From: Alisma plantago-aquatica
Taxonomy: Eukaryota > Streptophyta > Magnoliopsida > Alismatales > Alismataceae
Direction of reading: 5' to 3'
Length of the DNA stretch: 64,000 nucleotides
Assembly: GCA_963693085.1 (NCBI GenBank)
Contig: OY856409.1
Location: 665,103,591-665,167,590 of the forward strand
Below the pieces are notes generated by a model. The model was not told the DNA's origin and did not search any database. It saw only the letters and a program-made list of their open reading frames with translations. How positions within the stretch are numbered: the first letter of the stretch is position 1; each line of letters opens with the position of its first letter. Shown here in pieces: positions 59,360 to 64,000 of this stretch. A program made the position numbers and the translations under genes.

Positions 59360-61618
59360 AACATCACCTTTAAAATGCTCATGTATCATTCAAAGGGATA
59401 CATCCAATACAAGAAAACTGGTCCCAACATTTTCACTTCCCTAGTCAAGTGGACAACAAGATGTATCATGATATCAAAGAATGAAGGAGGAAAAAAATCT
59501 CAAGCTGACATAGGCTAACAACTACTTCTCTTTACAATTTATCGAGAGTATCAGGGTCAATAACTTTGCTGCATAGACTGTTGAAAAAGAAATAAAGTCT
59601 GGTGATTGCAAACCTTACATGCTTCAGTAATATAGATTGGATTGCCACAGACAATATTTGTTGTATTAAAGTGTGACAATCATTAGATTTAAAACCTATC
59701 AACTTCAGATCTTTCATTGATACCAATCTATGGATGTTGAATGAGTAACCCTGTGGCACCTTAACATTTACCAAGCATTCACAAAAAGCTTTCTTCTCCT
59801 TTCTAGACAACATGTAACAAGCAGGAGGTAAGTATGTTCTCTGATCGCTACTAACTACTTCTGTTAATTTTGTCCTTATTCCCATTTCATGTAGGTCCAT
59901 TCTGGACTTTATCCCATCTTTAGTCTTACCTGATATATTCAACAAAGTACCAATGACGCTATCACAGACATTTTTCTCAACATGCATGACATCGATACAA
60001 TGCCTGACTGCCAAAGAACTCCAATAAGGAAGATCCAAAAATATTGACTTATTCTTGAATAAAGATTTATCACTCCATATGTCCATGGTACATTGTGATC
60101 TCTTACCAAATCATTGGTAAAGTATTTTACTCTTTCATAAACAACCTCCCCTGGTATAGGTTTAGGTGCACTCTGTTCCTCATTCTGTCCATTGAATGCT
60201 TTGCGCAACCTACGATATAGATGGAATTTTGGAAGAAACCTTCGATGACCAAGATATACAGTCTTGCCGTCATATTTTAGTGATATTGAATCAGTGTTCT
60301 CTTCACATATAGGGCACACTTTAGATCCTTTGACACTATATCCAGATAAATTCCCATATGCTAGAAAGTCATTAACAATGCAAAAAAACATAGCGTGCAA
60401 ATGAAATGTCTCTCTTCGTGAAGCATCATAGGTCATCACACATTCACCCCAAAGTTTCTTTAAGTCATCAATCAGAGGTTCAAGATAAATGTCGATATCA
60501 TTTTCAGGTTGTTTAGGGCCCGATATCAACAACGACAACATAACATACTTATTTTTCATACACAACCAGGGAGAAAGATTATATATAACAAGCATAACTG
60601 GCCAAGTGCTATGTTGGCTGCTCAATGTCCCGTATGGATTCATCCCATATGTACAAAGCCCAAGTCTTAGATTTCTGACTTCTTCACCAAATTTAGGGTA
60701 CAATAAATCAATCTTCTTCTACTGTGGGGAATCATACTCATGCTGTAGGATCCCATCATTATTTTTCTTAACATATACATGCCACCTCAAATTCTTCGCA
60801 TCTATCGGATTGGAAAACAAGCGTTGAAACCGTGATATTATAGATAGATATTACATCACCTTGGCAAGAGAACCAGTTTTGGACTCCCCTGAAGTCATCA
60901 ATTTATACCTTGACGCACCACATTTTGGACAATCTTTTAAATCCACATAGTCCTTTTGAAATAATACACAATCATTGGGGCATGTGTGTATCTTCTTGGC
61001 CTCCATTCCCATTGGGCACAACAATTTCTTTAACTGGTATGTTGAGATTGGCAGCTCATTTCGTTCAGGAAGAACTTCTTTCAACAAAGGCAACAATGAC
61101 GTGAAGCTTTTGTTGCTCCATCTATTGTTAGCTTTCTGCTTATACAATCTCAACACAGCGCCAAGCTTCATAAAGTTAGTACAACCTGTGTATAACGATA
61201 TCTCAGCATCATGCATAGTGTTTCTAAACATGGGAGATGGATCGGTGTGCTCTACCCCACAACTATCCAGCATCGCATCAATGATGTCTACTAAAACTGG
61301 TTCATTCACATCTACATCATTGGAGGAAATTTCTTCTTCCACACAAGCACTGCTATCAACATCCACTGATTTCAGGTTTAAAATCTCTCCATGCTAGTGC
61401 CATTATGTATAGCCTTGTATAATCCCGTTACACATGACATGACTTTTGGGTTCGTCACCAGTGCTGACTTTCAATTTATTACCACAATGCCTACATGGAC
61501 AGTAGAACCTATCTCCAGGTTGTTACCTATGTTCCTCGGCAAATCTAATAAACTGATCAAGACCAGAAATAAACTCTGGGGTGCAGCGATTTAGAATGGA
61601 CATCCATGATCTATCCAT
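59360..61618 (-). pseudogene. TNPD/TNP2-type CACTA transposase
   Basis: Start ATG at 61618 (MDRSWMSILNRCTPEF). Domains in order: Transposase-associated N-terminal domain with CPCRHC and GNKLKV (61618-61380); a segment reading WSNKSFTSLLPLLKEVLP, KLLCPMGMEAKKIHTCPNDC, CPKCGASRYK (61140-60900); Transposase_21 core with RNLRLGLCTYGMNPYG, TWPVMLVIYNLSPWLCMK, DFLAYGNLSGYSVKG, CPIC, GHRRFLP, KAFNG (60720-60170), then RHCIDVMHVEKNVCDS and RTYLPPACYMLSRKEK (60020-59780) and FFFNSLCSKVIDP (59590); finally the start of DUF4218 (CQLEIFFPPSFFDIM, GPVFLYWMYP) that ends near 59360. At least seven in-frame stops and a frameshift near 60090 inactivate it. The C terminus is missing: the next gene's ATG is 157 bases further on. 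It cuts DNA at CACTA ends in active relatives. Confidence 0.93.
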
Positions 61619-61646
61619 TATTTGATCAAAGAGAAAACAAGTATAT

Positions 61647-61702
61647 ATTAGGGTTTAGGGTTAAAAGATATGGGTTTATGGTTAAAAGATTAGGGTTTAA
61701 GG
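61647..61702. repeat. Telobox-like short tandem repeat upstream of the transposase gene
   Basis: About 2.5 units of 22 bases of the form TTAGGGTTTAGGGTTAAAAGAT, lying 30-85 bases upstream of the transposase ATG on its strand. On the minus strand these are AAACCCTAA teloboxes, a motif found in promoters of plant growth and translation genes. Confidence 0.75.
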
Positions 61703-61730
61703 TCTTATATATAATAAATATGTACCACCT

Positions 61731-61938
61731 ATCCCATTCTTGAACACCTAATCTCACTAGTAAGTGTATAATGTGTATTGGGTTTTTAAGAAAATTTCAG
61801 CATCATTTCCCCGCTATTTTCGAAGTACATATGTACTTAGAGAACAAACGGGGAAATGCTACCAAAATTTTCTTGAAAACCAAATACACATTACACACTT
61901 ACATCCTAAGTGAGATTAAGTGTTCAAGAACAGTCCCA
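61731..61938. repeat. Foldback (inverted repeat) upstream of the transposase gene
   Basis: Left arm 61731-61813 and right arm 61850-61938 are imperfect reverse complements: TAAGTGTATAATGTGTATT pairs with AATACACATTACACACTTA, and TTTCCCCG pairs with CGGGGAAA. The loop contains GTACATATGTAC, itself a palindrome. The transcript would form a long hairpin. It could be a MITE-like insertion or part of the CACTA leader. Confidence 0.85.
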
Positions 61939-62194
61939 AATTGGGGACTATCTAAGATTTACTCCTAATGAGTAAATCTTGGATGGGTTTCTAGGCCAAC
62001 AAAAATATGTATGTTTTCATTCTTATACCTACAATCCTAGTTTCATCATTCATATCCTAAGTTTTGTGTAACATCATTTAATCATGCTTGTCAGTGAATA
62101 CTAAACAGTAAATAAACCATATATGATTCCATATATCAAAGATTTGAATCAAAATGAAGCCTAATGGCACATTGGGAGAATGAGAATATTATAC

Positions 62195-62302
62195 CTCACT
62201 TGAAGGCCGAAGATGAAATATTTGCAAGTCAAAAACACAAATAGATGACACAACAACTCAATTCAGCCCCAAGAGCACAAGCACATCAACTCAATTCAAC
62301 AC
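62195..62302 (-). other. Possible untranslated exon of the CACTA transcript
   Basis: On the minus strand TTGTTGCAG precedes and GTATAATA follows a 108-base interval. No open frame is expected. Only splice-like signals support it. Confidence 0.3.
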
Positions 62303-62504
62303 CTGCAACAACACAAATGTACGATTCAATTCTATTATAATGTATTAATTAGGGGTCAATATACATCAATTTTAGAGGAGCAGGAAGAATTAACAACATT
62401 GCAGAAACATGTACCCAATATCCAATTAGGGGTCAAATAGGCAACCAACATAATGGTTCTCTCATCACATTCATCAAATTTGAGGTAGTAACACATCCCA
62501 GAGT

Positions 62505-62620
62505 TCAAATTATACACTTACATCCTAAGTGAGATGAAGAGTTCAAAAATAATCTCAAATTGGGGACTATCTAAGGTTTACTCCTAATGAGTAAATCTTA
62601 GACGTGTTTCTAGGTTTAGA
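62505..62620. repeat. Second partial copy of the foldback right arm
   Basis: Repeats 61890-62000 with about 15 differences: CACTTACATCCTAAGTGAGA, CAAATTGGGGACTATCTAAG, TTTACTCCTAATGAGTAAAT. The last block is an internal palindrome. Confidence 0.85.
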
Positions 62621-63019
62621 AATTATAGTTTTATATGATCTGAGATAGCAACGTTTTAGTTTATATGCAATACCTTTTACAAAATAGGGTTTTACATCAT
62701 TGTATTTATGCATTGTGTTATTAGGACATAAATTGGTTTATACTAGCAAGATGTATAGAACCATGCATAACTAACTATTTATGAGGAGCAATATGTATAA
62801 AAGTCATGAAATTAATCAAATTGATGAATACTTAACAACTAAGGAATTTTATCTCTTAACAATGATAATCAAGTTATATGTGCTTTGTTTTGACATTAAA
62901 TTCAATTAAAAGACAACATAGAGTGTTGCTAGGCATCAAAATCATTGTATTTATGCATACATTTCATCATTGTATTTATGCATTATGTTATGGCATAAAA
63001 AATTAACCTACTTGTAGCT

Positions 63020-63425
63020 TTGGCGAGCTCCTTCAGACTCCAACAGAGAGCTCGACTAGGTCAGCCTTTGAGAAGTAGCCTTTGACCTCCAACAGTAGCC
63101 TCAACAGCAGCCTTCAAGCTCTAGCCACCTCCGACGACCTCCATAACAACCTTCGAAGAGCTCCAGTAGCCTCCTTCACACCTCCGCTAGCAGCTCCGGC
63201 GGCAGGGCCTTCGCTGGCAGTGGGGGAGCAAGGCTTACTTCTCCGGCTGCGAGAGTAGCTACGGTCGGCGACGGGCTCCGGTGCCATGGTGCGCTTCTCC
63301 GGCGGTGAGCAAAGCTCCTCTGACGACGGGGTGGGCATCGACGTCGGGAATCACCAGAGACCTAGGTACTCGAACAGTCAACGACGCAATGAAACAGAGA
63401 GTCTGGCTCGTGCGGCAACGCGGGT
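63020..63425 (-). promoter_or_regulatory. GC-rich promoter or leader block of the CACTA element
   Basis: GC-rich, with repeated phrases such as AGCCTTTGACCTCCAACAGTAGCCTC-like units in short form (AGCCTC, AGCTCC, CTCCGG). It lies between the subterminal repeats and the transposase gene, where CACTA elements commonly have a GC-rich, CpG-dense transcription start. The minus frame 63114-63338 (low complexity Ser, Arg, Ala) is probably not coding. Confidence 0.5.
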
Positions 63426-63429
63426 GCTA

Positions 63430-64000
63430 TTAAGTAAAGTATCGATGTCAGTTATTAATAAAAAATGACACCAATGTTCCACAAGCACCGTTCACCACAA
63501 AAAACGGACATCTATATTTTGTCTTAGTCTTCGGTTACAACTAAAAATACCGACATCTATCTACATATGCCGAAAAAAAATGTTTTTGAATTACAAACAT
63601 AGTCGTTGGTTGCCTCTAAAACCGACGCCAATTGGGCAATTTGGGGGGTAAAAATTTTCACAGGGACAGCGCGCGAACACACATCGATATCGGTTATTGT
63701 AAGCAAACTAACGACAAAAATGTGGCCGATTTCTATCTCGCGAAAAATCTTTAGTCGTCAGTTATTTGGTAAACAGCCGACGTCGTATGTAAAATTTTGG
63801 AGGAATTTTTTTGCACTGGAAAAATTGGATTTGGCGGGCGATTTAAGGCGTCAGTTTTCTTATTGAGCAACCGACGTAAAATAAAAATCGATACCCATGT
63901 CTGGCCGGTCTGCACATATAGATGTCAGTTTGTGTTTTCAGCCGACGTTGTAGATTTTAGGCGTCATTTTTTTGGATACAACTGACGCCTCTAAATGTGA
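63430..64000. repeat. Right subterminal repeat region of the CACTA element (window edge)
   Basis: More than ten ACCGACG, GCCGACGT and CGTCAGTT-type units in both orientations, for example at 63631, 63776, 63871 and 63943. The terminal CACTA complement (TAGTG) is not present before 64000. Confidence 0.85.

Larger units (their letters stand above)
54851..64000 (-). mobile_element. CACTA (En/Spm) transposon, right end outside the window
   Basis: Seen: starts with CACTAGTACAGAACCGACC at 54851. Both flanks of the coding part carry dense subterminal repeats around ACCGACG/CGTCGGT (54851-55270 and 63430-64000). Two minus-strand genes match the two proteins of plant CACTA elements: a TNPD/TNP2-type transposase (59360-61618) and a TNPA-like protein fused to a Ulp1-type protease (55682-59203). 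Known: CACTA elements have CACTA termini, subterminal repeats and 3-base target duplications. The right terminus is not reached, so length is above 9.1 kb and the duplication (left side aat) cannot be checked. Both genes are degenerate, so the copy is non-autonomous. Confidence 0.93.

Noticed and set aside
63114..63338. Minus-strand 74-codon Ser/Arg/Ala-rich protein
   Set aside because: GC-rich low-complexity leader of the CACTA element; neither upstream nor downstream exon fits it to the transposase frame.

Overview
The window is a transposable-element-dense, AT-rich stretch of a plant nuclear genome, almost certainly an angiosperm with a large, repeat-rich genome. The evidence is the mix of element types: a Tekay-like chromovirus with a chromodomain, a large LTR derivative (LARD), an Athila-like Ty3 remnant, a Cassandra-like TRIM carrying 5S rRNA-like sequence, an hAT element with an 8-base target duplication, and an En/Spm (CACTA) transposon with plant-type transposase genes and GT-AG introns. 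I cannot name the species. I see no intact host gene, tRNA gene, complete rRNA gene or CRISPR array. The longest open frames belong to transposons and most carry stops or frameshifts.

Layout. 1-1685: unclassified. 1686-12125: a LARD-type LTR retrotransposon with two LTRs of about 3.44 kb, a PBS, a PPT, a perfect 5-base target duplication (agaac) and a 3.5-kb internal region without usable open frames. 12126-16747: unclassified degenerate sequence ending in a PPT-like tract. 16748-21605: Athila-like remnant (LTR-like sequence, gag and protease relics, no polymerase), into which a Cassandra-like TRIM (17738-18434) has inserted. 21601-34930: a complete but dead Tekay-like chromovirus with two 4.2-kb LTRs, gag-PR-RT-RNase H-IN-chromodomain relics and a perfect tttat duplication; it inserted just beyond the Athila relic. 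34931-46177: mostly unclassified; it holds an AACGG-rich cluster, a pair of about 1.1-kb direct repeats, a CpG-rich island and a 153-base tandem duplication. 46178-50145: solo LTR of a cousin of the Tekay-like element. 50146-53717: unclassified with a long compound microsatellite. 53718-54652: non-autonomous hAT element. 54851 to the window end: left part of a CACTA transposon more than 9.1 kb long.

How the parts relate. In the CACTA element both genes lie on the minus strand. The upstream gene is a TNPD/TNP2-type transposase (Transposase-associated domain, Transposase_21 core, truncated DUF4218). The downstream gene starts with a TNPA-like (Transposase_24-type) region and ends with a Ulp1/C48 cysteine-protease domain whose His, Asp and Cys catalytic residues are still readable. 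Both genes are broken by stops and frameshifts. Many stops sit where relatives have Gln, Arg or Trp codons, as expected if methylated cytosines decay to thymine. The LARD and the chromovirus share an initiator-Met-tRNA-type PBS and similar LTR starts (TGTAATG/TGTAAGG), which fits, but does not prove, cross-mobilisation. By hand alignment of the first 200-255 LTR bases the LARD LTRs differ by about 4% and the Tekay-like LTRs by about 12%, so the LARD looks younger.
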